This document shows, piece after piece, positions 1-9,479 of a stretch of 64,000 nt of DNA. Position 1 is the stretch's first letter, and every line of letters starts with the position of its first letter. Under the pieces are notes generated by a model that saw only the letters and a program-made list of their open reading frames with translations, was not told where the DNA came from and did no database searches. The stretch is from positions 60,066,245 through 60,130,244 of the forward strand of contig CM067322.1 of NCBI GenBank assembly GCA_034231615.1, read 5' to 3'. Both the position numbers and the translations under genes were made by a program. This DNA is from Meghimatium bilineatum. Lineage: Eukaryota; Mollusca; Gastropoda; Stylommatophora; Philomycidae.

Positions 1-16
1 AATATCATAATGCATC

Positions 17-80
17 ACACGGGACTTGAATCAAGTCCGCTCCGCTCATATGGCACACACTCGTCTCGCAATTTGAATCA
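17..80 (-). repeat. tRNA-like dispersed repeat fragment, copy 1
   Basis: On the minus strand this reads through a GATTCAAGTCCCGTGTG block that resembles a tRNA B-box/TPsiC arm, preceded by a TTGCGAGACGAGTG segment. The same arrangement (TTGCGAGGTGAAT, then GGTTCAAATCCCATGTG) recurs on the minus strand at 16255-16335. The shared order suggests two decayed copies of a tRNA-derived repeat. No complete cloverleaf can be folded by eye, so it is not called a tRNA gene. Confidence 0.35.
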
Positions 81-159
81 ACAAGTTTTTTTGTTTGTTT
101 TCGGCTACGTCGTCTAAGAGATTGAAACAGATGAAAACAATCAGAAAAATGGAAGACAA

Positions 160-530
160 ACAGATTATGATGTATGACAATGCGTCGGTACATTGATCTC
201 TGCTGGTAAAGCAGTACCTCGCAAAGCACAATGTGATTATCTTGGAACAGCCTCCATATTCTCTCAACCTTACACCGGCTCATTTTTTCTTGTTCCCTCG
301 ACTGAAATGAACAACTGAAAGAACAAATTACATTGTTTAAAAAACTTGCGATAAGACAGATGAGAAGTGTCAATGAATGGATTACACGAATGTTGCTAGC
401 AGCTGTATGCGCGTTGGCAAAAGTGTATAGTTACCGAAGGGAACTACTTTCCTGGAATTGTGGTATAGATAATTTACCGCACGATGAATTGTTACTTATT
501 TCTATATCATCCAATATTCCTAGACCTTTT
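160..530 (+). pseudogene. decayed mariner-family transposase (3' part)
   Basis: Reading from 167, the translation gives MMYDNASVH, then a stop at 194-196, then VKQYLAKHNVIILEQPPYS and LNLTPAHFFLFPRLK, ending in a stop. These are the HDNAxxH and PPYSPDLAPxDFFLF blocks of Tc1/mariner transposases. After at least one frameshift the terminal motif ARWQKCIVTEGNYFPG appears at about 405-455. The second catalytic Asp (codon 176-178) is present. The position of the third (codon 281-283) is exactly 34 residues further on, as in DD34D mariners, but it is now His. With in-frame stops and a lost catalytic residue it cannot be active. No terminal inverted repeats were located. Confidence 0.8.
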
Positions 531-540
531 TGAAACTACC

Positions 541-636
541 TTGTGTATGTGTGTGTATATATATATAAATATGTGAGTGTGTGTGTGTGTGTGCGTGCGC
601 GCGTGCGTGCGTGCGTGCGTGTGTGTGTGTGTGTGC
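541..636. repeat. TG/CG microsatellite
   Basis: A run of GT dinucleotides with a TATATATA stretch and a CGTG-repeat segment. It lies 55 bases before the acceptor of the first visible exon. Confidence 0.9.
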
Positions 637-691
637 TCTTATGCGTTTCTGTGCAGTTATTGTATATCACAGTAACATTTCAATATTACAG

Positions 692-788
692 GCGGCTTTA
701 ATTTTTGGGACAAAACTGGCCACAGAGCACATGAGAAAAGATAAAGGAGGTCGCGGAGGACGCATTATTAACATAAGCTCTACCGCAG
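692..788 (+). CDS. HPGD: 15-PGDH-like dehydrogenase, exon with active-site serine
   Basis: The acceptor is ATATTACAG ending at 691 and the donor is GTAATT starting at 789. The 97-base exon enters in phase 0 and leaves after one base. It encodes AALIFGTKLATEHMRK, then the GGRGGRIINISSTAG strand. The NISS motif carries the catalytic serine of classical short-chain dehydrogenases, on the strand after the helix that packs at the dimer interface. The preceding exons, with the TGxxxGxG cofactor motif and the NNAG motif, are not in the window, so this is an internal exon. An apparent ATG upstream (581) belongs to the microsatellite and is not a start. Exon boundaries are supported by the in-phase join to 3711, where the split glycine codon g|gt is restored. 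Confidence 0.85.
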
Positions 789-940
789 GTAATTAATGAA
801 GAGAGGATGAGAATGAAAGAGGTTGTAACCAAGAAATACTAGAAACAATAACATAGGAAATGAAAATTGGACAGCTAAATTATGTTAATAGAGAACAGAC
901 TTGCAGAATAAACGTGCAAAAATGACAAAAAGTCGGAAAT

Positions 941-1085
941 AGACGATACAGACAGACATAGATGTAAGATACCGTAGGACGGACACATAAGTTACGGAAA
1001 GATAGACATGGTGGATATAGACAAACATAGAAGGTACGAAAATAACAGAAACAGAGGATATAGACAGACAGATGGAAATATTCGG
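941..1085. repeat. degenerate GACA/GATA-type short repeat
   Basis: Imperfect runs of ACAGACAGAC, GATAGAC and ATAGACAAACATAG. The stretch has no coding signal on either strand. A similar degenerate stretch occurs at 2670-2870. Confidence 0.45.
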
Positions 1086-1198
1086 ACACGTGACAACATG
1101 GCGGAAAACGCGACAGCTCTGAGCTCCTAAAATTTCTGCAAATATTAAATAGCTAGTGATGTGGTTTCATGGTATGTGTGAATTTTTACATATTTATT

Positions 1199-1853
1199 TA
1201 ATATTTCGGCACAACTGCGGTATAAGTCTTCACTGTGACCTATGTTCTATTTTCGAGGTATTACCTAACCTTTACAGCGTAATTAGTAGAATTTGTATTT
1301 AAAATTAAGTTGTATTAATTGAAAAGGCATATTCATTTCGGGTAAAAATTACGTTTCATCCACCGTTGTGCTATAAATAACGCTTTAGACGAGAGTGCTT
1401 AGAGAATTAATTATTAATTCTAAACACTGATTGTACGCCTTCTCACCCTTCCCAAAAAACTCTATAAACTAATTATAATTCTTTAACCCCCCCCCCGCCC
1501 TTTTAACAAAAATCTCTAATTTTATGCAACTTATCTAACACTGCAAAGGATCAAAAGTTTCAACGGTGGACGAAACTTAAGATGCGCCTTAATTTCGTAT
1601 AAGTATTTACATTAGGGGTGGTGGTACGGGTTATGATCAGTTATAAATGAAAAAATAAATTAGTTATAAAATTATAATTATAAGTGTGGTTGGTGTCGTT
1701 TGTGTCAGGAGATGTGACGTCACGGCCACCATTAATTTCAATAATTTAATTGGTGTTACACGGAAATCCGTGACGTCTGCTACTTGAAAATGTAAACAGT
1801 GTGTGCTATTTATAGCACAGTAAAGACTTAAACCGTAGTTTTACCGATATTTC
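1199..1853. mobile_element. non-autonomous element with terminal inverted repeats
   Basis: The ends at 1199-1237 and 1816-1853 are inverted repeats of about 38 bases with roughly 80% identity by eye. The best blocks are GCGGTATAAGTCTTCACTGTG on the left and, reverse-complemented, ACGGTTTAAGTCTTTACTGTG on the right. Inside are a second inverted pair (TTTCATCCACCGTTG at about 1354 against CAACGGTGGACGAAA at 1560), a small hairpin around 1398-1430 and a palindromic GTGACGTCAC at about 1714. No ORF is present. This looks like a MITE or foldback element. A target duplication could not be fixed, so the borders may extend further. Confidence 0.5.
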
Positions 1854-3430
1854 TTGTGTCTTATCGTGAACATATTTACACGTTTTTGTTTATGTGTGCA
1901 TGTGTGAATTATTATAAATGATGTTGTTTACAACAGTAGACCTATGTGTATCCATTACACTTAGTACCAAGTACATAAAGTGTTTTCCTACTGTCACGTT
2001 TTTTTTCGTGTACTGACTGTGTATGGCGTCTCTCTGAGTTTTATAACTTTGTGTGTGTTGCCTCTCTGGACGGGTCATAATTAAAATTTCTTTTACAACC
2101 GTGTACATTGAAATGTGCTCAATGTGTCCCCGAGCAGATGGGTCAGCAACTTTATAAACGTCCTTTAAATCCACCAGTCTCAGTGGGTCAGTACGGGAGT
2201 GCTTTAGAGACAGAAAACCCCCCAGTGCCTAACAATTTAGCACGGAAGTGCTTATGACTAAGGGAAGTAAATCCCCATTAAAAAATCTAGATGGGGGGAA
2301 GGGCCCTAATGCAGTTGATGGTCGCATCTGATCATCTTCTGGCATCTCCTACAGTTCTGCTTAATTTCAGGAGTATCGGTAAAGCCTTTCCCTCGGACTT
2401 CATCAACGAAACCGAGAGGGGTTAGTGCAAAATAAGCAAAGCACTTTCTCAATACAAGCCGCCCGGATTTAACAATAAATGTCAAGGGAGAAGTAGAAAT
2501 AAACAAGTCTCTCAGTTTTGACACACGGAATGTTATCTTTTATTACTGCGATATGATCGCTTGAAAAGTCACCATTTCTGAGAAAATATTCAATGAATTG
2601 CTTCTTCTTATTGCTAAATGACCATCTGAAGGTCGCAAAATGCCATACATGTATATAAAATGTTATTTACGGATACAGACGGTTCGAAAAGACAGAACAC
2701 GAGATAGAGGACTCAGAGACAGGTAGATATAGAAGAAACGGAGGGGCATGTACAGAAGGTACAGAAATACATACATAGAACTTTCAGAAAGAGAGACAGA
2801 AGATACATAAAGACAGACATCTATATCTAAGGTACTGACAGATCAACACATTCATGAATACTAATGCAGACATAGAGTTCAAAAAGACATACAAATAAAT
2901 ATACCACAAATATAGCAAAATGTAAGTAAAGTGAAGCGGAAACACACAAGTTTAATGATAGGCCTTATGAAGGTACGAACGGACGTAGATAAAAGTAGAT
3001 ATATATTGGTAGAAAATAGAAGAGATATTCAAGTAATGTATGTATTAACGCAAGTATTTAACATAACTCAGATATTATAAACACATTGAAGATTCCAAGT
3101 GTTGGTTACTAAACACAAAAACAAAAAGAAAACTACCCCTGTTTGCTCATATAAAGAGACATAACTGTTTAGACAAACAAATAATGGAGGGCAAAGTATC
3201 TGATGAGAGGAGAAAGTGCAGAACAAGAACACGATAGAGTGTCGACATTAAAGATAATATGAATACATCGTTGGAAAATGCAAGCCGCATCGCCCAAGAC
3301 AGAGAGGGGTTCAGAGAGTTTATTGAGAAGACATCGTTCTGGAGAGAATACGTCACATGACACAGGTGGACAAATATATAAAGATATAGAAAGACAAAGA
3401 TATGCAGATCCAGCAAAGCCTATTTGAACT
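1854..3430. other. intronic sequence, no gene recognised
   Basis: Intron 1 sequence with no exon-like segment matching the dehydrogenase and no recognisable transposon protein. A degenerate AGACA/ATAGA repeat runs from about 2670 to 2870. Minus-strand reading frames around 1890-2174, 2306-2524 and 3147-3416 resemble no family I know, and I treat them as chance. Confidence 0.5.
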
Positions 3431-3435
3431 ATATT

Positions 3436-3500
3436 GCTATTTGAAATATATTGATATTTGAAATATATCTATATATATAAATATATATTTTATTTGAATA
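3436..3500. repeat. AT-rich microsatellite
   Basis: Repeats of GATATTTGAAATATAT followed by an alternating TA run, within intron 1. Confidence 0.7.
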
Positions 3501-3710
3501 TGTGTCAATATTTCTATGTAAAGTGAGAATTTGCACTTTTGGTTATTATAGAATTGAATGTGTTGTATCTCACAAAATATCACATTTATGTATAGTGTAT
3601 TTATGTTTTATGTATATCACATAGCAAAAATTGAATGTGTTGAATTATTAAAAATCGGTGTACTAATGGTGTTCTCGTATATTAAATGTGCACGTATTTG
3701 TATCCTCTAG

Positions 3711-3787
3711 GTTTGGACATTTTCTACTTCATCCCTGTCTACACAGGAGCAAAGCATGCAGTCAGAGCTTTCACAACTGCTTTATCT
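3711..3787 (+). CDS. HPGD: 15-PGDH-like dehydrogenase, exon with catalytic Tyr and Lys
   Basis: The acceptor is TATCCTCTAG ending at 3710 and the donor is GTGAGT at 3788. The 77-base exon completes the glycine codon begun in the previous exon and leaves in phase 0. It encodes LDIFYFIPVYTGAKHAVRAF followed by TTALS. YTGAK is the SDR YxxxK catalytic pair; in the family the Tyr acts as the acid/base and the Lys orients the nicotinamide ribose. The KHAVRAFT helix matches the 15-PGDH pattern of KHxxxxFT. It lies 2.9 kb from the previous exon and 7.1 kb from the next. Confidence 0.88.
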
Positions 3788-3949
3788 GTGAGTACATGCA
3801 TTCTTCTTCCTCTTCTTCTTATGTGTTTGTTCTCAAATAATCGTCACAAATTTCAAGTCCTTCCTTACAGGGAGAGTGAAATACGTTGTTCTACGATTTA
3901 ATTTGGTCTAGCACATACAATTTCGGCATATTTTTAATTCAGGTGAGCA

Positions 3950-4280
3950 TTCCTAGACTTCCTGTCTGCTGTCAGACATCAAGTGTGAATTAACTGTACA
4001 CCATGACGGTTTATAGCCCACTGCCAGCTTTACATGCCAACATAATTCAGTTAGTGGTAGACTACGAGGGGATGGTAAGCAGGGATTTGAACATGGGTAC
4101 ATCTCGTACAAGGTGTTCCGCTGAAAGTAAACTGGATTCTTATAATTAGATGGTCCATGTTCCTTCAAGTACTGAACCTTTACTCATCTTTAAGCGTGGT
4201 TCGGGTATAGGGAGCATTCTATAGTAGAGTTGGACTAGGATCGGTTCGCCCTCTTAGCTGAGGTTTCATTCATCGACATT
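3950..4280 (-). repeat. dispersed repeat family A, inverted copy
   Basis: The reverse complement contains GCTAAGAGGGCGAA, GTCCAACTCTACTA, GATGAGTAAAGGTTCAGTAC and GGAACACCTTGTACGAG in that order. The same blocks, diverged, run along the plus strand at about 9845-10025 (GCTAAGAGGGCGAA, GTCCAACTCCTCTG, GATGAGAAACGGTTGAGTAC, GGAACACCTCGTGCGAG). It is non-coding and lies in intron 2. A GTTCAAATCCCTGC block inside hints at a tRNA-derived origin. Confidence 0.6.
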
Positions 4281-4282
4281 GT

Positions 4283-5117
4283 GAACACGTTGTCAAAGTC
4301 TGAGCCTCTACAAACATTTAAGAGCATACTGGGATATTTGCTTTTTCAACGAGATGTGCTTTCAAAAGAAAACAACAAGTATTTTCAAACTCAACACAGC
4401 TTTAATTACTTCTTCTTCTGCGTTCGTTCTAAAACTCCTGAAGATTAGCAGCATGTACTCGCTTTAATTACGATTTCCGTATCTCGTGTTCACCTTTTTA
4501 TTTGCACATGGCGCTGTGATGCCTTCTCAATGTACTCGTAATAACTTTTCTTATCTGGAGAATTGATAACTATTCTCTCTGTTTGTTAAATTGGGACATG
4601 ACAGCCAGGCAGAACAGGCTACACGCTGTCATCCACTGCTGCGACAGTATTTTGGTTGTTGGGACCGAGAGATACATTCATAGATCTTGCTTGTCATGTG
4701 CAATCAAATCTCATTCCTTCTCATTGTTTAGCACAAGGATCGAAGCAGAGTCTGTTTTCTTGGCGCACTTGGAAATGATGTTATGATCTTGGTTATCTTT
4801 TAACCATGTGAATCACACAAGAGAAATGCGAAATACTTTGTGCCCGAAGAAGCACTTTACAAACAATATTTTATATTTGTTCGTTTACTTCGATATCCGT
4901 ATATTATTAGCATTACGTTTTGTTTCATATGTACGCAGTTCGTGGGGGGGGGGCACCTTCTTTCATATCTTTCAACCCAGAAAAAACCCTAACTCTCGTA
5001 ATTATGTAATGCTTTAATATGCCTACTACAAAGTTATGTGTGTATTCAGAAGAAATGTCCAGACTTTCATGAAGATATTCAATCACATGAAAAACTGCTA
5101 CAAATGTTTATAACTTC
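4283..5117. other. intron 2 sequence, nothing recognised
   Basis: No exon matching the dehydrogenase, no transposon protein, and no tandem repeat beyond a short poly-G run near 4942. Confidence 0.5.
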
Positions 5118-5280
5118 ATTCACTACGTTTTTTATTATTGATTTATATTGGCCACCTTTTATATAGTTGGATTCGCAGGCCAAAAATAACAAAGAACGAC
5201 CAACGAAATACACTAAAATAATAAAAATTGGTCTTTCATGTCATGTTTACGTTTTCTGTTGAAAAGTCTACAAGTACTGT
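5118..5280. repeat. dispersed repeat family B, copy 1
   Basis: Shares ordered, diverged blocks with 14205-14360: ACGTTTTTTATTATTG, then TATATAGTTGGATTCGCAGG, CCAAAAATAACAAAGA, AAAATTGGTCTTTCATG and TTTACGTTTTCTGT. The two copies lie in the same orientation, in intron 2 and just downstream of the gene. Confidence 0.55.
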
Positions 5281-5566
5281 AGACTGTCATGGCGAAGGTA
5301 TCTGGTTCATATCTCGATTGTCAATTGTACATCTATACCGTTAATAAAGCAATAGTAACCTACTGAAGGTATGTGAATTGCACAGAAAATCACTACAGCC
5401 CAAAAATTCTAGCTTTATCGCTATCATGATTAGAGCATGCAAATAGCATTTGAGAAGCAGTCAATATGAATGCGTGACTTCAATAAGACTAGATACTAGA
5501 AATAATGCCATCAAATCGAAGCTACCTTTACTTTGCTGTAACTGTGAAAATCGAAGTATATAAACA

Positions 5567-5696
5567 CCTGCTGGTTCATTGAAAATAATCCTTCTAAAAT
5601 GACGTATTTAACTTTTCCCGTTATATTTATTAGCTATTTTCACGGGAAAATGAATGTGCGTCACTTTAGAAAGATGATTCCCGATAAGCCAGCAGG
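5567..5696. mobile_element. foldback (hairpin) element, about 130 bp
   Basis: The two arms are imperfect inverted repeats over about 52 bases, meeting at a short AT-rich loop near 5625-5640. Matching blocks are CCTGCTGG with CCAGCAGG at the tips, CTTCTAAAATGACG with CTTTCTAAAGTGACG (reverse-complemented), and CTTTTCCCGT with ATTTTCCCGT at the loop. There is no coding capacity. It is probably a foldback MITE. Confidence 0.6.
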
Positions 5697-5699
5697 ATT

Positions 5700-6357
5700 G
5701 TATTGCTGACAAATGACACAACAATAGTGACAAATGGGGGCGACAATATACACATTTTGCCACGTCCGGTCTCAAAGAGATTCAAAGGTCGTATCAGATA
5801 TTCAATGCTAATAGTTGGTGTGCAGCTGACTAAAGCTTCTCTGTAGTAAAGTACGACACTTTCAACGGCAGATGCGATGCCATATGTGCTATGTCTGGGT
5901 GAATGGTCATAAAAAATATGAACGTCGAAATTCAGATAATATTGTCACAATATTGCAAAACGGCGTGTCACTTGTAATCTAGGCCACTTGTAACAATAAT
6001 AACATGTTCAGTGTCATGTAATAATGATATTGATGATAATGACAATGGGTGTAATTCCCTATAGCTGGGCAGTCTTCTTCTCTGGATGAACCTGTCCATA
6101 CCTTTCTTGAAATCTCGAGGCATGACAGAGAGAAAATGTTTGATTGCTCCATCCCCCCCCCCCTCCTCAAACAGCCCTGTTGTGGGTCTTTAGCAGGTCT
6201 CATCACTTCAAAGCTCATATTATGCGTTAGTTGATCCCAGCTGTACTCTCTTTTGACATGCATGACAGGCGGCAGTGCCACTTTGCTACACCTCGGAGCT
6301 GATTCAAGAAATGGGAGATGTTATCTCTGTAAACATGTCAGTGTTTTGGCGTAGCAG
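5700..6357. other. intron 2 sequence, nothing recognised
   Basis: No domain or repeat was identified apart from a poly-C run near 6152. A 100-residue minus-strand frame here (5979-6281) matches nothing I know. Confidence 0.45.
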
Positions 6358-6367
6358 ATGCAAGACG
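6358..6367. repeat. target-site duplication of SINE, left copy
   Basis: ATGCAAGACG, repeated exactly at 6641-6650 on the far side of the SINE. Confidence 0.85.
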
Positions 6368-6640
6368 AGAGCCGCGTTAGCGCAGTGGTTAGCGCACTGG
6401 CTTCGCATATGAGTGGTCCTGGGTTCATTCCCCAGCTGAGGCGGAAATATTTTCAGATCGCAACGGCTTCCAGGTCGACCCAGCCTTAAATGGGTACCAG
6501 ATTAATCCGGGAAGTAAAGACTGCGAGGGAGAGGGGATGGCTACCGCCCTCATTTGCAGAGCCTGTGAAATGTGAGATCGCTAACATCTCACACCCCTAC
6601 GGCATTAATAAATGCTGTGGGTTATTTTACTTTACTTTTA
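6368..6640 (+). mobile_element. tRNA-derived SINE
   Basis: The head has an internal RNA polymerase III promoter: an A-box-like AGCGCAGTGGTTAGCGCA at 6379-6396 and a B-box GGGTTCATTCC at 6421-6431, at tRNA-like spacing. A body of about 170 bases unrelated to tRNA follows (CAGCCTTAAATGGGTACC, CGGGAAGTAAAGACTGCGAG, CTCACACCCCTACGGC), then a TTATTTTACTTTACTTTT tail. It is flanked by a perfect 10-bp duplication, as expected for LINE-mediated retroposition. It sits in intron 2 in the sense orientation. It is not a functional tRNA gene: no acceptor-stem pairing closes the molecule. Confidence 0.88.
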
Positions 6641-6650
6641 ATGCAAGACG
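6641..6650. repeat. target-site duplication of SINE, right copy
   Basis: Exact copy of the 10 bases at 6358-6367. Confidence 0.85.
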
Positions 6651-6744
6651 GACAAATGTATATCTGTAAACACGTATATCTACAAACACTGTATCTATAA
6701 GGTCATGAAAAGAGAGCCATGAGTAAAAAAGATTTTACGTGACA

Positions 6745-6770
6745 TATATATGTGTATATATATATATATT
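6745..6770. repeat. TA/TG microsatellite
   Basis: Alternating TATATA with one TGTG interruption, directly abutting the hAT insertion site. Confidence 0.8.
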
Positions 6771-7235
6771 AAGACTAGGGCTGTACCGGATTAAAATTTT
6801 TGGAATCCGGCCCGATTTGGCCGGATTTGTGAAGTGAGATCCGCACGGAACCGGATTTACAATTAAAAAAAAATAAAAGTTGAATAATGTACTACATCAC
6901 TTGACTTAGGTGAGTGAAGTTACTTGACTGTTCATTACTGTAGTTTATTACGAGAGACATGACAAAGATGACATATACGCATATTAAATCATTTAAATGT
7001 AAAATAATTATATTTACATTAGAATAAGTAATATTAAGTTCCATAAGTTCAAGATGAAACATAATACATAAGCACATAATGCTAATTTAGTAATTTTAAT
7101 TTTTAGTATTCAGTTTTTAGTTTTCACATTGTTTTCAGTTGGCAATTTGGCAGCTCAGTTACAACACACAACAACAGTACATTGAACAGATTGAATTTAT
7201 TGAAATACATTCATTCAGTACTTTCACTATTTCAG

Positions 7236-7448
7236 TCAGTCAGTCTTCATTATGGCTGTGAAGTTTTGTGGTACAAGGCTACTACGGTGGTTAGTGATAA
7301 TGTCTCCTGCAGTACTGTTCCGATGGCACACTTGTAGGTGGTGGTGCAAGAAATGCCTGCGCCAATCTAACCATACTTGGAAATCTTTGCTTATTGGCAT
7401 GCCACCATAATTGACTGTTGGGTACTGCTGCTTGCTTTGTGCAAACAC
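7236..7448 (-). pseudogene. hAT transposase C-terminal (dimerisation) remnant
   Basis: Minus-strand translation shows AGDIITNHRSSLVPQNFTAI, matching the conserved hAT C-terminal pattern of AGDxxTxxRxxLxPxNxxAL. The usual SxPSE motif just before it appears only in a neighbouring frame, which indicates a frameshift. The part preceding it (SKQQYPTVNYGG, WLDWRRHFL) is diverged. It is not a functional enzyme. Confidence 0.75.
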
Positions 7449-7489
7449 GATCCCAGATTCATCATAGATGTGGTCGCCAATACAATGGC

Positions 7490-7708
7490 CTACAGTGATG
7501 CTTTCTTTTCCATCATTTCGTCATAGCTTTTCCTGTGCATCGATCGCAAATGGGTCTGCATTGATGATGTTGAGAAGTCTTTGGGGCGATCTGATCGTCC
7601 ACGCAAGAACTGTTTGACACAAAACTTACATATTACCTTCGCTGAATCATCGTCCTTAACCTTGAAGTAATCCCAAACGGCGCTGTATGACTTATATTTT
7701 GATCCCAT
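7490..7708 (-). pseudogene. BED-type zinc finger of hAT transposase
   Basis: A 72-residue frame starting MGSKYKSYSAVWDYFKV shows all BED finger landmarks: the aromatic WDYF motif, CKFC as the zinc Cys pair, and HLRSMH as the His pair. The region is intact, but it runs straight into the deletion instead of the catalytic core, so it is only the N-terminal DNA-binding part. In hAT transposases this finger contributes to recognition of the element's ends. Confidence 0.85.
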
Positions 7709-7989
7709 TTTATTTTATCGGCAGAACCAAAGAAGTTTACGAAAATTCGAAATATTCAAGTCTCATGAACTCATGAAGTAATGTACCATTAAAATTCAAA
7801 ATGAAATCTTAAAATGCTTATTTACATCAGCGAGAAATAGTCAACTGGAAGTGCTACTCCTCATGAAACATGTACAGAAAATTTTCTTGCCTAGGCAACA
7901 CAAATCAGGCAAAATTGGATCGGAGCCGGATTTGTAAAAATGGCCGGATTCCGGATTTACCGGAGCCGAAATCCGGTACACCCCTAATT

Positions 7990-8053
7990 AAGACTGACTA
8001 ATGTGGTTTTCGGTACGTGCTGTATTTAGTAAGACTGACTAATGTGGTTTTCG
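7990..8053. repeat. 41-bp spaced direct repeat
   Basis: AAGACTGACTAATGTGG and its next six bases occur at 7990 and again at 8031. The first copy begins inside the right-hand target duplication of the hAT element. Confidence 0.75.
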
Positions 8054-9470
8054 TATGACATTGGTTATCTAACCAAAGGAATGCTGAAATCAGATGTTCC
8101 AGACCAAAAAGCATAGATCTTGTTGCCAACTGTAATCCAGAACAGAATATATTGTGTTCTTTGGACTACATGATGCTTACCAGCAGAACTTGGAAAACGA
8201 AGGTTAAATAAAGTAACACTGCTATCTGCTATGCGTGATGTAATTGTCTAGTGAGGTAGACAATTGGATTCGCTACCATACCATATTATCTCATCTGTGA
8301 TGAAGCCTGCTGAAGACTTCTGATAGGAATGCTGGAAAGATTCAACCCTTCTTTCTGCAGAATACCTCGATTGAAAGTCATCGTTTCCTTCGTATTAGAA
8401 ACGCTCGTGGCATTGCGCGATACATTCACATTACGTAAAAACAACCACTTTTGAAAAAGCAACGGAACACATTTCACCATCAAGAAAAATGCAAATGGAA
8501 CACTATTTTAGATCTATTTTAAAAAATAGAAAAATCCACCTGTCCATATACAAAAATATATAATAGACTCATACTACCTTGGAAATATACCATTCGGACA
8601 AAATGTTATTATTTTTATTTTCCCGCTAAATATTGTATAGATGCCTTTTTTGTATATTGTTCTCTAAAACATTTATCGTCTTTGCAATGTGGGCACCCGG
8701 GCTTCCATTGAACATTACTGGCATGCTTATTTGGTGTAAGTAAGCATAAAGAGCGTGAGTGTGCTTAGTATACGTCTTAAAACCCGAGGTCTTGTTGATT
8801 GGATTACCAGAACCGCGATCTCCACTATTTTTGATGGTTGTAAAGCTCTATTAAAACCAATTGGACTTACATTTTACTAACCAAGTATACGTCATTGTTT
8901 GGATCAGTCTGCTATTGCTGTAAAAAAATGTTACGTTAATCAGGCTTCATGAATTACAACGAGCGTTTTACAGAAAGTTGAAACCAAATAGAAAGTCTAT
9001 ACTTTCTGACAAAGTACAGAAATCATTCACAGTCGTCGATTGTGTTCAAAAGGTCGCATGAGGAGTTTGAATATTACAAATAGATTTAAGATGTGGACAT
9101 CGATGTGAGCAAAATGTGTTATTTCGCGTTGACACGTGGCCTGACACACATCCTTTTAGGTTTTGGGGATCGTGTCCGAGAATGTGGAGGTAGCAGAAAG
9201 AAAGAGATTTGACTGCACAAGAGACAGACAATATCTCTGACACCATCAGCATCACCACATATAACGACACTGTCGACATACAGTGAAACTAGTCAGCTCA
9301 GTCCGAACATTGGAGGGGCGGTCAATGTAAAATGCACGTAAAGGTAGATGCATGGCGAGAGACAAATAGATTTCATTCCGAGTACAGTGAAACAATGAAA
9401 GGGCAGAACAGCGCTAGAGGGCAGCGCGAACTGCAAATAGAAAGTGAAAAGTCCCTAGGAAAGGGGAACT
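8054..9470. other. intron 2 sequence, no gene recognised
   Basis: Neither strand shows a recognisable domain, exon or repeat boundary in this stretch. Confidence 0.45.
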
Positions 9471-9479
9471 ACAAGCTCC

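Larger units (their letters stand above)
6776..7986 (-). mobile_element. internally deleted hAT transposon with intact ends
   Basis: The element starts TAGGGCTGTACCGGATT and ends, reverse-complemented, TAGGGGTGTACCGGATT, so 16 of 17 terminal bases match. It is flanked by a perfect 8-bp target duplication ATTAAGAC (6768-6775 and 7987-7994), the length diagnostic of hAT elements. Subterminal regions are rich in CCGGATTT-type repeats, likely transposase binding sites. The minus strand carries an N-terminal BED zinc finger (7490-7708) and a C-terminal dimerisation remnant (about 7236-7448). At 1,211 bp the middle of the transposase, including the catalytic core, is missing, so the copy is non-autonomous. 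The family is hAT (ZBED-like); the exact clade is unknown. Confidence 0.92.

Noticed and set aside
581-796. An independent small protein starting MCVCACARACVRACVC.
   Set aside because: The first half is microsatellite translation. The real coding part begins at the splice acceptor at 691/692.
1714-1723. The palindrome GTGACGTCAC as a cAMP-response element.
   Set aside because: It is a single site inside a probable MITE and far from any promoter that can be seen here.
5979-6281. A 100-residue minus-strand frame in intron 2.
   Set aside because: It has no recognisable domain, includes a poly-Gly run from a poly-C tract, and shows no splice or conservation evidence.
6368-6440. A functional tRNA gene.
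   Set aside because: Only A and B boxes are recognisable. There is no closing acceptor stem, and the sequence continues into a SINE body with a flanking target duplication.
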